A stretch of DNA of 44,883 nt from Alphaproteobacteria bacterium. Lineage in GTDB: Bacteria; Pseudomonadota; Alphaproteobacteria; Sphingomonadales; Sphingomonadaceae. Numbering within the stretch: the first letter of the stretch is position 1; each line of letters starts with the position of its first letter. The position numbers and the translations under genes were made by a program. Shown here piece by piece: positions 36,298 to 44,525 of the stretch. The stretch lies in NCBI GenBank assembly GCA_003241875.1, contig QBLU01000026.1:1-44883 (forward strand). The letters are read 5' to 3'. Below the pieces are notes generated by a model that searched no databases, was not told where the DNA came from, and saw only the letters and a list, made by a program, of their open reading frames with translations.

Positions 36298-36915
36298 GGC
36301 GGTGCCGGTCAGGACCAGCGCCACGCCGGCGGCGATCCACAGCGCCGCCAGCCCCAGTGCCGCGCTGACCACGGCGCCGGCCACCGCGCCGCCGATCATT
36401 GCGCACCACAGGATCAGATAGGGAAACCAGCCCCAGCGATCAAAGCCGCGCAGCGCCGTCGCCAGCCGCTGCCCGACCTTGACGAGGTTCCCGGTCATAT
36501 AGGTCAGGCTGATGCGGACATCGCCATCGGCCTCGAACACCGTGTTTTCGGCGCCCATCGCCAGCGCGGTGAGCAGCAGGGCCGGGAATACATGGTGCAA
36601 CCCGGCAAGCGTCGCAGCGCTGGCCAAGGTGACCGTGAGCAGCGCCAGCAGCACGGTGGCGCGGTGTGCGGCACCCGCTGCCCGGCCAACGAGCGTGCCG
36701 ACGGTGACGCCGATGACAAAGGCGAGGATCAGGCTGCCAGCCATTGCTGCCTGTTCGCCGGCGCTGGCGAGGCCGATGCCGAGCCGGGTCGAATTGCCGC
36801 TCATGAACGACAGGAAAAAGCCGCCGCTGGCGATGAAGCCGGTGGCATCGACGAAACCGGCCAGTCCGGTCAACCCGGCCGCCAGCGCGCGCAGCCGCCA
36901 GTCATAGCGGGTCAC
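36280..36915 (-). CDS. DUF1275 (YoaK-like) membrane protein
   Basis: A 211-aa membrane protein with about six transmembrane segments. The family signature is clear: AGFVDATGFIASGGFFLSFM, SGNSTRLGIGLA (about 20-50) and the second half NTVFEADGDVRISLTYMTGN LVKVG. Function is unknown, with a transport role often guessed. It ends inside a 22-bp tandem duplication. The gene upstream on the same strand is chpT, only 7 bases away. Confidence 0.88.
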   Translation of the reverse strand: MTRYDWRLRALAAGLTGLAGFVDATGFIASGGFFLSFMSGNSTRLGIGLASAGEQAAMAGSLILAFVIGVTVGTLVGRAAGAAHRATVLLALLTVTLASAATLAGLHHVFPALLLTALAMGAENTVFEADGDVRISLTYMTGNLVKVGQRLATALRGFDRWGWFPYLILWCAMIGGAVAGAVVSAALGLAALWIAAGVALVLTGTAAWIGR

Positions 36916-36922
36916 CGGTGCA

Positions 36923-37462
36923 TCAGGCCCAGGTGATGCCGGTGTCGCCGACCACCAGTTCCAGCCCGGCGCGCGCCGCCGCGGCAGCCAGCATCGCGGC
37001 GAGCGCCGACTTGCCGTCGACGGCGCCGCCGCCGGCCAATGCCGCCGCGACGGTGGGGGGCAGCGGGTGGGGCGCCGGCCAGTGCACGCCGTCGGCGTTG
37101 ACGGTCAGCGGCTGGCCGCGGCGGATGTCGGCGAGCAGCATGGCGGCGCCGGCGATGACCGCGCATTGGGCGCCGTCGAGGTCACCGGTGGGGCGGTTCC
37201 AGGTGACCGGCGTGCCGGTGACGCCTTCGCGCACCAGTCGTTCGAGCGCGGCCCCGCCGACCGGCGCGTCGCCCGGTGCCAGCGCGGCGCGAACCAGCCG
37301 CAGCCGGGCGCCGAGGCCCTTGGCGGCATCCTGCACCAGGCCGTTGATCTCGGCGTCGGCTTCGCCCGAGAGCAGCTCGCTCGCCGTCATCACCGTGGCG
37401 ATCGGGCTGGCGAAGTCATGCGTCAGCCACTTGACGATCAGCGGCGCGATGGTGTCGGTCAT
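36923..37462 (-). CDS. chpT: Histidine phosphotransferase (ChpT-like)
   Basis: A 179-aa protein with a DHp-like helical hairpin. The phospho-acceptor His is probably His15 in VKWLTHDFASPIATVMTASE, followed by the second helix LGARLRLVRAALAPGDAP, and a degenerate ATPase-like C-terminal domain. In Caulobacter ChpT relays phosphate from CckA to CtrA and CpdR; the same role is likely here but the HDxxxP core reads HDFASP, and the rest is diverged. The ATG overlaps the stop of the cold-shock gene (ATGA). Confidence 0.75.
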   Translation of the reverse strand: MTDTIAPLIVKWLTHDFASPIATVMTASELLSGEADAEINGLVQDAAKGLGARLRLVRAALAPGDAPVGGAALERLVREGVTGTPVTWNRPTGDLDGAQCAVIAGAAMLLADIRRGQPLTVNADGVHWPAPHPLPPTVAAALAGGGAVDGKSALAAMLAAAAARAGLELVVGDTGITWA

Positions 37463-37692
37463 GGCTGGGCGTCCGGTATCGGCAGCGGCTTGCGGCGCAG
37501 GCCGAGCGCCAGCAGCCGGCCATCGCCGCCCTGCGCCAGCTCGAATTCCAGCCGGTCGCCGGGGTCGAGGCTGTCGAGGCCGGCCGCCGTCAGCGCAGAG
37601 GCGTGGACGAAGACGTCGCGCGGCCCGAGATCGGGCGTGATGAAGCCAAAGCCCTTCTTGGCGTCGAACCATTTCACGGCACCGCTGGCCAT
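37459..37692 (-). CDS. Cold-shock domain protein (CspA-like)
   Basis: A 77-aa single cold-shock domain: GAVKWFDAKKGFGFITPDLG contains RNP1 (KGFGFI) and DVFVHASAL is RNP2. The C-terminal extension LGLRRKPLPIPDAQP is longer than in CspA. It binds single-stranded RNA or DNA. The gene is fused into a tight leftward unit, overlapping chpT downstream (ATGA) and the JAMM gene upstream (TGATG), so it is unlikely to have its own cold-induced leader. Confidence 0.92.
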   Translation of the reverse strand: MASGAVKWFDAKKGFGFITPDLGPRDVFVHASALTAAGLDSLDPGDRLEFELAQGGDGRLLALGLRRKPLPIPDAQP

Positions 37693-38099
37693 CAGGCGGC
37701 GACCAAGGTCAGCGGACGGAAACGCCCTTCCCCCTGCGGGGAGGGGGGAGGGAGGTGCCAGGCGGTCACGGTGCCGCCGGCGATGATGACCCAGAGCTGC
37801 CCGTCAACCACCGCGCGCGCCGCATCGCGTTTCGACGGTTCCGCAACCCCGTTGGGATGGCTGTGATAATGGCCGACGACCTGCTGCCCCGACCCGCGCG
37901 CCTCGCGATGGACGCGGAGCAGCGTCGCCGGGTCGATCTCGAAACTGCGCGCCGGATCGGCAGCGACATTGCGCGCCGGCACCACCGCCGCGACATGGCA
38001 CGGCCGCCCCAGCAGCAGCCCGCAGCACTCGTGCGGCGCCGCCGCCGCGGCCGCGGCCAAAAGGGTTTCGGTGACCCCGCTTGCAATTCCAACAATCAT
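37692..38099 (-). CDS. JAMM/Mov34 (M67) metallopeptidase family protein
   Basis: A 135-aa protein with a complete JAMM site: Glu24 in APHECCGLLLG, then His79-x-His81-x7-Ser89-x2-Asp92 in GHYHSHPNGVAEPSKRD. Bacterial members cleave isopeptide-like or small-protein C-termini, or act in sulfur-carrier pathways; no sulfur-carrier gene is next to it. Its C-terminal LPPPSPQGEGRFRPL is encoded by a palindromic element (37725-37746), so the tail is repeat-derived. The ATG at 38099 matches the family start and lies 18 bases from the divergent rluD-like gene. Confidence 0.85.
   Translation of the reverse strand: MIVGIASGVTETLLAAAAAAAPHECCGLLLGRPCHVAAVVPARNVAADPARSFEIDPATLLRVHREARGSGQQVVGHYHSHPNGVAEPSKRDAARAVVDGQLWVIIAGGTVTAWHLPPPSPQGEGRFRPLTLVAA
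37725..37746. repeat. Palindromic element inside the JAMM gene 3' end
   Basis: CCCTTCCCC and GGGGAGGGG form a 9-bp stem with one G-T pair and loop CTGC, lying in frame. The translated tail PPPSPQGEGRF is what such elements give when inserted into coding sequence. Confidence 0.65.
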
Positions 38100-38117
38100 G
38101 CCGACATCGGCTAGGCG

Positions 38118-39080
38118 ATGGGGGCCGAAAAGTCGATTGATGTTGTGTTGCCGGCCGCCGCGGCGGGGCTGCGGCTCGACCGTGCGCTGGCGATTGCGCT
38201 GCCCCAGCATAGCCGCGAGCGACTAAAGGCGTTGATCGGCGGCGGCCGTGTGTCCGGGGCCGCGGGCGTGCTCTGGGACGCAAAGCTCAAGGTCAAGGGC
38301 GGCGAGGCGCTGACCCTCGTCATCCCCGAGCCGACGCCGTCCGAAACCATCGCCCAGGATATTCCGCTTACCATCATTTATGAAGACGACGCGCTGCTCG
38401 TCGTCGACAAGCCGGCGGGGCTGGTCGTCCATCCCGCCGCCGGCAATTACGACGGCACCATGGTCAACGCGCTGCTGCACCATTGCGCCGGGCGGCTGTC
38501 GGGCATCGGCGGCGTCGCGCGGCCGGGGATCGTGCATCGCATCGACAAGGATACGTCGGGGCTGCTGGTCGTCGCCAAGACCGATCCCGCGCATGAGGCG
38601 CTGTCGCGCCAGTTCGCCGCGCACACGGTCGAGCGCCGCTATACCGCCATCGTTGGCGGGCGGCCGGTGCCGCCGGTCGGGCGTATCGAAGGGGCGCTCG
38701 CCCGCTCCACCGCTAACCGCCAGAAGATGGCGATCGTCGGAGAGGGCCGCGGCAAGCATGCCGTGACGCATTACCGCACCATCGCGCCCCTGCGACACTC
38801 TGCCCATGTCGAATGTCGGCTCGAAACGGGCCGAACCCATCAGATCCGCGTTCACATGGCATCAATTGGCCATGCCCTATTGGGAGATGCTGTTTACGGG
38901 CGCACCCCGGGCAGTCTTGCCGGCGATCTCCAGGCGCTGAATTTTCGGCGCCAGGCGCTGCACGCGGCGACACTGGGGTTTGTCCATCCGGTCACACAAG
39001 AAAAACTGTCTTTTGAATCGGCGCTGCCGGCGGATATAGTGGAGTTAATCGGTCGCCTTTCGGGCGCCGAAGACATTTAA
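38118..39080 (+). CDS. RluA-family 23S rRNA pseudouridine synthase (RluD-like)
   Basis: A 320-aa protein. An S4 RNA-binding domain (about 14-80) precedes the catalytic domain. IIYEDDALLVVDKPAGLVVHP opens it, and the catalytic Asp lies in GIVHRIDKDTSGLLVVAKT, followed by RRYTAIVGG and ETGRTHQIRVHMASIGHALL. The architecture and length fit RluD, which modifies helix 69 of 23S rRNA; RluC-like specificity cannot be excluded. It is followed by rpoH after ten bases, the arrangement seen in many alphaproteobacteria, so they are probably co-transcribed. Confidence 0.92.
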   Translation: MGAEKSIDVVLPAAAAGLRLDRALAIALPQHSRERLKALIGGGRVSGAAGVLWDAKLKVKGGEALTLVIPEPTPSETIAQDIPLTIIYEDDALLVVDKPAGLVVHPAAGNYDGTMVNALLHHCAGRLSGIGGVARPGIVHRIDKDTSGLLVVAKTDPAHEALSRQFAAHTVERRYTAIVGGRPVPPVGRIEGALARSTANRQKMAIVGEGRGKHAVTHYRTIAPLRHSAHVECRLETGRTHQIRVHMASIGHALLGDAVYGRTPGSLAGDLQALNFRRQALHAATLGFVHPVTQEKLSFESALPADIVELIGRLSGAEDI

Positions 39081-39090
39081 GGGAGTTCTC

Positions 39091-39999
39091 ATGGCCAATG
39101 TTCCCGCGGTAAAGACGAGCATCCCGGCGCTGGGTGGCGAAGCCGGCCTCAACCGCTACCTGTCCGAAATCCGCAAGTTTCCGCTGCTCGCCCCCGAGCA
39201 GGAATACATGCTCGCCAAGCGCTGGGAGGAGCATCAGGACCCGGAGGCGGCCGCCAAGCTGGTGACCAGCCACCTGCGCCTCGTCGCCAAGATTGCCATG
39301 GGCTATCGCGGCTATGGCCTGCCCGTCGCCGAGCTGATCTCCGAAGGCAACATCGGGCTGATCCAGGGCGTCAAGAAGTTCGACGCCGAAAAGGGTTTCC
39401 GCCTCGCCACCTATGCGATGTGGTGGATCCGCGCCTCCATCCAGGAATATATCCTGCGCTCGTGGAGCCTGGTGAAGATCGGCACGACGGCGGCGCAGAA
39501 AAAGCTGTTCTTCAACCTGCGCCGGCTGAAGGGCAAACTCAACGCCATGGAAGACGGCGACCTGCGCGGTGCCGATGTCGAGAAGATCGCGACGACGCTG
39601 GGCGTGACGCACGACGAGGTCATCTCGATGAACCGCCGCATGTCGATGGGCGGCGACACCAGCCTCAATGCGCCGCTGCGCGAGGAAGGCGAGGGCGAAT
39701 GGCAGGATTGGCTCGCCGACACCGGACCGCTGCAGGACGAGATGGTCGCCGACGAGCAGGAACGCGACCAGCGCCACGAATTGCTGGGCGCCGCGATGCA
39801 GGCGCTCAACGATCGCGAGAAGCATATCCTGACGCAGCGCCGGCTGGTCGATGAGCCGGAGACGCTGGAGGAACTGTCGCAGCATTACGGCATCAGCCGC
39901 GAACGCGTGCGCCAGATCGAGGTGCGGGCGTTCGAAAAGCTGACCAAGGCGATGCATGGGCTGGCGACCGAGCGCAACCTGCTGCCGGAGCCGGCCTGA
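39091..39999 (+). CDS. rpoH: RNA polymerase sigma-32 factor RpoH
   Basis: A 302-aa sigma factor. Region 2 is seen in LVTSHLRLVAKIAMGYRGYG, then LISEGNIGLIQGVKKFDAEKG and FRLATYAMWWIRASIQEYILRSW. The RpoH box QKKLFFNLRR (about 141-150) is specific for heat-shock sigma factors. Region 4 ends with LEELSQHYGISRERVRQIEVRAFEKL. It directs heat-shock gene transcription. GGGAG lies eight bases before the ATG. A perfect 14-bp hairpin follows the gene. No ROSE-type RNA thermometer is evident upstream, since the gene starts ten bases after the pseudouridine synthase. Confidence 0.97.
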   Translation: MANVPAVKTSIPALGGEAGLNRYLSEIRKFPLLAPEQEYMLAKRWEEHQDPEAAAKLVTSHLRLVAKIAMGYRGYGLPVAELISEGNIGLIQGVKKFDAEKGFRLATYAMWWIRASIQEYILRSWSLVKIGTTAAQKKLFFNLRRLKGKLNAMEDGDLRGADVEKIATTLGVTHDEVISMNRRMSMGGDTSLNAPLREEGEGEWQDWLADTGPLQDEMVADEQERDQRHELLGAAMQALNDREKHILTQRRLVDEPETLEELSQHYGISRERVRQIEVRAFEKLTKAMHGLATERNLLPEPA

Positions 40000-40034
40000 G
40001 CCGCCGCGAATATTGTATGCTTGCGTACAAGAAC

Positions 40035-40065
40035 GACACAGCGCGACAGCATGTCGCGCTGTGTC
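40035..40065. terminator. Perfect 14-bp inverted repeat after rpoH
   Basis: GACACAGCGCGACA and TGTCGCGCTGTGTC flank the loop GCA, 35 bases past the rpoH stop. The stem is strong but followed by CCAAGTAATC without a T-run, so it is a possible rather than typical terminator; it could also shield the mRNA end. Confidence 0.45.
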
Positions 40066-40182
40066 CCAAGTAATCGACAAGCGAATGTCATGAAAGTGTC
40101 GCATTACCGTTAGGATTTGTTTACCGAAATCTCGCATCTTGTCGCGGGGGTATGGTCCCCTAATGATAAGATGGAGTTCGCA

Positions 40183-40833
40183 ATGCGACATCTTGTAAAG
40201 ACGTTGCTTGGTTTTGCCGTACTGCTCGTGCCGACGATGGCGCCCGCGGCCACGGTTGTCGGCGGCGATACGCGGGTGGCGTTCGGCGCCGCGATCGCCG
40301 GCCTGGAGGCGCAGCTGCTCGGCACGGCCAGCCTCGTCGGCGGCGCGCCCGGCCTCACGGTCAATTTCCCGATCACCGGCGGCACGCTCGACGAGGCGCT
40401 GTCGGGTGCCATCCGCCACGATGGCTCGGGCGTTTCGCTCAGCAACGGTACCTACACGCTGGCGCTCAGCAATTTCGTCATCGACACCAGCGCCGGCATC
40501 CTGTTCGGCGATGCGGCGCTGAACGGCGCGGTCGTCGGGACGGCGCTCGACCTGTTCAATTTCGACCTGTCGACGGTAACGGTGCCGCAGTTGACCGATC
40601 TCGGCAATCCGCTGCTGGCGCTTGTCATCAGGCCGACCGCCTCGGGCGCGCTGACCGCAGCGTTCGGCCTCGGCGATACCGCCGGCGTGACGCTCGGCCT
40701 GGCGGCAACCGCGCCGCAGATCGCCGCGATCCCCGAACCCGGCAGCTGGGCGATGCTCATCGTCGGCTTCGGCCTGGTCGGCGGCAGCATCCGCATCCGG
40801 CAGGCGCGCACGCCCGGCAGCGTTCCCGCCTGA
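40183..40833 (+). CDS. PEPxxWA-CTERM sorting-domain protein
   Basis: A 216-aa exported protein. A signal peptide (MRHLVKTLLGFAVLLVPTMA, then PAAT) precedes a beta-rich mature domain (LTVNFPITGGTLDEALSGAI and so on). The C-terminus carries the sorting signal IPEPGSWAMLIVGFGLVGGS plus a basic tail IRIRQAR. In bacteria with exosortase/EpsH-type systems such proteins are processed at the cell envelope. No exosortase gene is in the window. Of several in-frame starts the ATG at 40183 has GGAG six bases upstream and gives the best signal peptide. Function of the mature domain is unknown. Confidence 0.88.
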   Translation: MRHLVKTLLGFAVLLVPTMAPAATVVGGDTRVAFGAAIAGLEAQLLGTASLVGGAPGLTVNFPITGGTLDEALSGAIRHDGSGVSLSNGTYTLALSNFVIDTSAGILFGDAALNGAVVGTALDLFNFDLSTVTVPQLTDLGNPLLALVIRPTASGALTAAFGLGDTAGVTLGLAATAPQIAAIPEPGSWAMLIVGFGLVGGSIRIRQARTPGSVPA

Positions 40834-40924
40834 TCGACGTCGGCGCCCGTCGTCTCCCAGGCGGCGGGCGCCGGCTGTTGACCTTTTGCACTGCCGGCTG
40901 GCAGATGGTGGTTCCTCACAGGGA

Positions 40925-41626
40925 ATGATCTTGGCCCGCACCCGCAGCCTGCCCATACGCTTGACACTCGGCGCCCTGAAGATCGCCGCCGTGCTGGTGG
41001 TGCTCAGCATTGTCTGGGTCGCCGTCTATCGGCTGGTGCCGGTGCCGATGACCTGGCCGATGGCGCGCGACGCGATTGCCGGCAAGCATATCGAACGCCA
41101 TTGGGTGCCGCTGTCGGCCATTGCGCCGACGGTATCGCGCGCCGCGATCGCGGCGGAAGACGCGCGTTTCTGCATGCACAACGGTTTCGATTTCGAGGCG
41201 ATGGAGGCGGCGGCGGCACGCAATGCCGCCGGGAAAAAGCTGCGCGGCGGCTCGACGATATCGCAGCAGACTGCCAAGAATGCCTTTTTGTGGCCGGGTC
41301 GATCCTATCTTCGCAAGGGGTTGGAGGCGTATTTTACCATCCTGATCGAAGCGATCTGGGGCAAGAAGCGCATCATGGAGGTTTACCTCAACATCGCCGA
41401 GATGGGGCCCGGCGTATATGGCGTCGACGCCGCTGCCCGGCATTATTTCGGTGTGTCGGCGGCGGGGTTGAGCCCGCGGCAGGCCTCCCGCATCGCCGCC
41501 ATCCTGCCGCAGCCGATCAAGCGCGACGCCGCGGCGCCAGGACGTTTCGTCAAGCGCTATGCCCGGCGCATCGAGCGGTGGGCGCGGGTGGTCGGCAACG
41601 AGGGCATCGACCGCTGCCTGCGCTGA
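40925..41626 (+). CDS. mtgA: Monofunctional biosynthetic peptidoglycan transglycosylase
   Basis: A 233-aa GT51 protein with one N-terminal transmembrane anchor (LGALKIAAVLVVLSIVWVAV, about 16-35). The catalytic motif is AAIAAEDARFCMHNGFD (Glu79), then KKLRGGSTISQQTAKNAFLW, and KKRIMEVYLNIAEMGPGVYG. It polymerises lipid II glycan strands in the periplasm without a transpeptidase domain. The ATG at 40925 has AGGGA nearby; the longer frame adds 13 unrelated residues. Confidence 0.94.
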   Translation: MILARTRSLPIRLTLGALKIAAVLVVLSIVWVAVYRLVPVPMTWPMARDAIAGKHIERHWVPLSAIAPTVSRAAIAAEDARFCMHNGFDFEAMEAAAARNAAGKKLRGGSTISQQTAKNAFLWPGRSYLRKGLEAYFTILIEAIWGKKRIMEVYLNIAEMGPGVYGVDAAARHYFGVSAAGLSPRQASRIAAILPQPIKRDAAAPGRFVKRYARRIERWARVVGNEGIDRCLR

Positions 41627-41687
41627 AACATGGTTAAGGCCGTGCGCCCGCGACCGTAGTTAACGGCATGACTGCCGGAGACACGCC

Positions 41688-41897
41688 ATGCAGAAGATCG
41701 TTATCGCCGCCGAGGACCGCCGCGCCGGCCACGCTGCCTTTGCCGCCCTCTCGCACGTGGCACTGCCCGACCCGTGGCGGCGCGCGGGGCGACGGCGATC
41801 GTGGCGCGATCGGCTGGCGGGCGGCATTGCCGCGTTGGTCGGGGCTGGCGCCGCCGCGTTCGTTGCTTGGGCCAGTCTATTCCCGATCGCGCTGTAG
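41688..41897 (+). CDS. Hypothetical small protein with C-terminal membrane segment
   Basis: A 69-aa protein: MQKIVIAAEDRRAGHAAFAA, a basic middle (RRAGRRRSWRDR) and a hydrophobic end (AGGIAALVGAGAAAFVAWAS LFPIAL). GGAGACACGCC before the ATG is a good ribosome site. No family recognised. It lies 61 bases after mtgA in the same direction. A basic patch followed by a C-terminal helix suggests a tail-anchored protein. Confidence 0.55.
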   Translation: MQKIVIAAEDRRAGHAAFAALSHVALPDPWRRAGRRRSWRDRLAGGIAALVGAGAAAFVAWASLFPIAL

Positions 41898-42160
41898 CAA
41901 CCCCCCGGATGCTGGCGCCGGGTGCTGGCGCCGCGAGCAGACCAGGCGCCCCGACCAGCCTTTCATAGAAAGGCCGCTCTCCTGGTTGCTCGCGGCGGAG
42001 CGCTCCTACACGGTGACGATCGTGGAGCCCGATGACCCGCGTGGGCGATGATCACTGCCGACGCTGTCCTCGTCCAACCCTTATAGCGCGCCCGAAGCGG
42101 CAGGTCTGTAACGTCGGGCACATAGGGCTGCAGCATGCTACAAAAAGCTTTGCTGTACAG

Positions 42161-42916
42161 ATGCTTGCAAAGGCGGATGCAAGTCGGGTGACCGATTTTC
42201 AACCTGCCAATGCGCTGCTGCGCTCACTGTCTCCGTCCGACCTGGCACGACTGGCACCCGACCTCACCCTCATCGACCTGGTGACGAGCGACATCCTCTA
42301 CGAGATGGAGGATCGGGTCGACTGGGTCTATCTGCCCGAGGACGGGCTGTTGTCGCTGATCACCGTGATGGCTTCGGGAACGTCGCTGGAAACGTCGATC
42401 GTCGGGCGCGAAGGCGGCTTCGGCTTTGTCGAGGCGCTCGGCAGCGGCGTCGCCTACACGCGTGTCATTGTCCAGATCCCGGGCAAGGCCTATCGCCTGA
42501 GCAGGGCCGCATGGACCACGGCGTTCGAGACCAGCGCCGCGATGCGCAAGGCCGTGCACCGACAGGTCGAGTTGCTGCAGGCCGAAAGTCGCCAGGCGAT
42601 TGCGTGCCATGGCCTGCATACTGTCCGACAACGCTTCAATCGCTGGATGCTCGAATGTGACGAGCTGTCGGGCCGGCCGACGACCATGCCGCTGAAGCAG
42701 GAGTTCCTTGCCGTCGTGCTCGGGGTTTCGCGGCCGGCCGTCACGCGGATTGCGCTTGATGCGCAAAAGCATGGCTTCATTCGCTATTCGCGCGGCGTGG
42801 TGACGATCGTCGATCATCCGGCGCTGGAGCGCGCATCTTGCGAGTGCCGCGCCTCGCTGCAATATCTGCGGCGTGTGCTGGTGCCCAACGCCGAACTGAA
42901 CGAAGCCGGGCGCTGA
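42161..42916 (+). CDS. Crp/Fnr family transcriptional regulator
   Basis: A 251-aa protein. An N-terminal cyclic-nucleotide-binding-like beta barrel (TLIDLVTSDILYEMEDRVDW, VYLPEDGLLSLITVMASGTS, VGREGGFGFVEALGSG) leads through a long helix to a winged helix-turn-helix (MPLKQEFLAVVLGVSRPAVT, then RYSRGVVTIVDHPALERASC). No N-terminal Cys set for an Fe-S cluster is visible, so it is not an Fnr oxygen sensor. The ligand is unknown. The start is uncertain: the ATG at 42161 lacks a strong ribosome site, a GTG at 42188 is possible, and the frame is open up to 42032. Confidence 0.85.
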   Translation: MLAKADASRVTDFQPANALLRSLSPSDLARLAPDLTLIDLVTSDILYEMEDRVDWVYLPEDGLLSLITVMASGTSLETSIVGREGGFGFVEALGSGVAYTRVIVQIPGKAYRLSRAAWTTAFETSAAMRKAVHRQVELLQAESRQAIACHGLHTVRQRFNRWMLECDELSGRPTTMPLKQEFLAVVLGVSRPAVTRIALDAQKHGFIRYSRGVVTIVDHPALERASCECRASLQYLRRVLVPNAELNEAGR

Positions 42917-42931
42917 GGCCCGGCCCGTCGG

Positions 42932-44044
42932 TTAGCCGGCGTTCGGCACGATCAGGTACTTTTCCCCTGTTGCGCGCTTGTTGTAGCCGGCGATGGCCTC
43001 GAGGCTCAACGCTTCGGCGAGCGAGACGCGGTGGCTGTAGTGGCTGGCAAAGGTCGTCGTCAGCTCGGCGGCGACGCGGTCGCGAAGCTTCTGGGCATCG
43101 GCGGCACCGATCTTCTGCAGGAACGGGAACAGCAGCCAGCCGCCCATGCTCCAAGCCATGCCGAAGCCGCGGTTGAACTCGGTCGGCGCCATGTTGAGCC
43201 CGCCGTAGATATAAACCTGTTTGTGAACCGCCGAGCCGTAGCGGCTGTATTCCTTGGCGGTCTTGTTGATGGCGATTTCCATCGCCGTGAGGATCTGCCC
43301 GGCCAGCTTGCCGCCGCCGATCGCGTCAAAGGCGATGGTCGCGCCGGTGTCCACCAGCGCGGCGACCACGTCTTCCATGAAGCCGGCGTTGGTCGAATCG
43401 ACGATATGCGTCGCGCCGAGCGCCCGCAGCGTTTCGGCCTGTTCGGCGCTGCGCACGATGTTGACCAGCGCGATGCCGTCCTTGATGCAGATGCGGTTGA
43501 GCATCTGGCCGAGGTTCGACGCGGCGGCGGTGTGGACCAGGGCGGTATGCCCCTCGCGGCGCATCGTCTCGGTCATGCCCAGTGCCGTCAGCGGGTTGAC
43601 GAAGCAGCTGGCGCCATCCTCCGCCGTCGCGCCGTCGGGCAGCACGATGGCTTCCTTGGCGCGGACAACGCGATATTCGGCGTACATGGCGCCGCCGATG
43701 ATGCCGACCTTCTTGCCGACCAGATGCTCGGCGCCTTCGCCGGCGGCGGTGACGGTGCCGCCGCCTTCATTGCCGGCGGGCATCGAATCGTCGACCCTCG
43801 CCGCCATGGCGCGCATGTACGCCGGCGCGATGCTGGCGGTGACGACCGGGCGATCGGGGGTCCCCGAGGCGACGGCGGTGCTCATATCGGCGGCGCCGAA
43901 CAACAGCCCGATGTCGCTGGGATTGATCGGCGTCGCCTCGATACGAACGAGGATTTCGCCGGGACCGGGGGCAGGGGTCTCGACCTCGGCAAGCGAAAGT
44001 TCGAGCGTACCGGTGGATTTCACGAGGGTGCGGAGCTGAAGCAT
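42932..44044 (-). CDS. MDR-family zinc-type alcohol dehydrogenase / quinone oxidoreductase-like protein
   Basis: A 370-aa two-domain protein of the medium-chain reductase superfamily. The GroES-like N-half has GEILVRIEATPINPSDIGLL and the glycine-rich DDSMPAGNEGGGTVTAAGEG; the Rossmann half has LVHTAAASNLGQMLNRICIK (binding NAD(P)H) and TIAFDAIGGGKLAGQILTAM. The usual structural-zinc Cys set is absent, pointing to the zinc-free quinone oxidoreductase branch. Substrate unknown. It is convergent with the Crp/Fnr gene (15-base gap). Confidence 0.87.
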   Translation of the reverse strand: MLQLRTLVKSTGTLELSLAEVETPAPGPGEILVRIEATPINPSDIGLLFGAADMSTAVASGTPDRPVVTASIAPAYMRAMAARVDDSMPAGNEGGGTVTAAGEGAEHLVGKKVGIIGGAMYAEYRVVRAKEAIVLPDGATAEDGASCFVNPLTALGMTETMRREGHTALVHTAAASNLGQMLNRICIKDGIALVNIVRSAEQAETLRALGATHIVDSTNAGFMEDVVAALVDTGATIAFDAIGGGKLAGQILTAMEIAINKTAKEYSRYGSAVHKQVYIYGGLNMAPTEFNRGFGMAWSMGGWLLFPFLQKIGAADAQKLRDRVAAELTTTFASHYSHRVSLAEALSLEAIAGYNKRATGEKYLIVPNAG

Positions 44045-44137
44045 GGATCTGTCCTTTTCCCTCTCCCGCGTGCGGGAGAGGCGAGAGGCGGCCTAACCGC
44101 CCCGGGTGGGGGTGTATTCTTGTCCGGAAACGCGGGC

Positions 44138-44192
44138 ACACCCTGACCCGCCGCGCGGTTGCGCGTGTCGCCTCTCCCGCAAGCGGGAGAGG
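44138..44192. repeat. 55-bp dispersed repeat, copy 2
   Basis: Counterpart of 25796-25850, ending in CCTCTCCCGC-AA-GCGGGAGAGG. Another palindrome of the same family (CTCTCCCGCGTGCGGGAGAG, about 44060-44079) lies just upstream. Together they fill the gap between ybaB and the MDR gene. Confidence 0.7.
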
Positions 44193-44198
44193 GACGTC

Positions 44199-44525
44199 CT
44201 ACAGCCCGGGCAGCTTGAAGCCCGGGGGCAGCGGCATGCCGGCGGTCAGCTTGTTCATTTCAGCGCTGCCGGCCTGGTCGGCCTTGGCCTTGGCATCGTT
44301 GAACGCTGCAACCACAAGGTCTTCCAGCATTTCCTTCGAATCGGCTGTCAACAGCGACGGATCGATGACGATGCCCAGAATGCGACCGCGGGCGGTGGCG
44401 CGGACCTTGACGAGGCCGCCGCCGCTGCCGCCTTCGACCTCGATATTGTCGAGCTCGGCCTGAGCCTTGGCCATCTGTTCCTGGACGCTCTGCGCGGCCT
44501 TCATCAGTTCATCGAGACTGGGCAT
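44199..44525 (-). CDS. YbaB/EbfC family nucleoid-associated protein
   Basis: A 108-aa protein of standard size: [38 protein letters not shown] contains the helix and first strands of YbaB, with [20 protein letters not shown] and [10 protein letters not shown] in the second half. It binds DNA as a dimer. The ATG at 44525 has AAAGGAG five bases upstream and overlaps the dnaX 3' end by 17 bases, the conserved dnaX-ybaB operon (usually followed by recR, which is absent here). Confidence 0.93.
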   Translation of the reverse strand: MPSLDELMKAAQSVQEQMAKAQAELDNIEVEGGSGGGLVKVRATARGRILGIVIDPSLLTADSKEMLEDLVVAAFNDAKAKADQAGSAEMNKLTAGMPLPPGFKLPGL

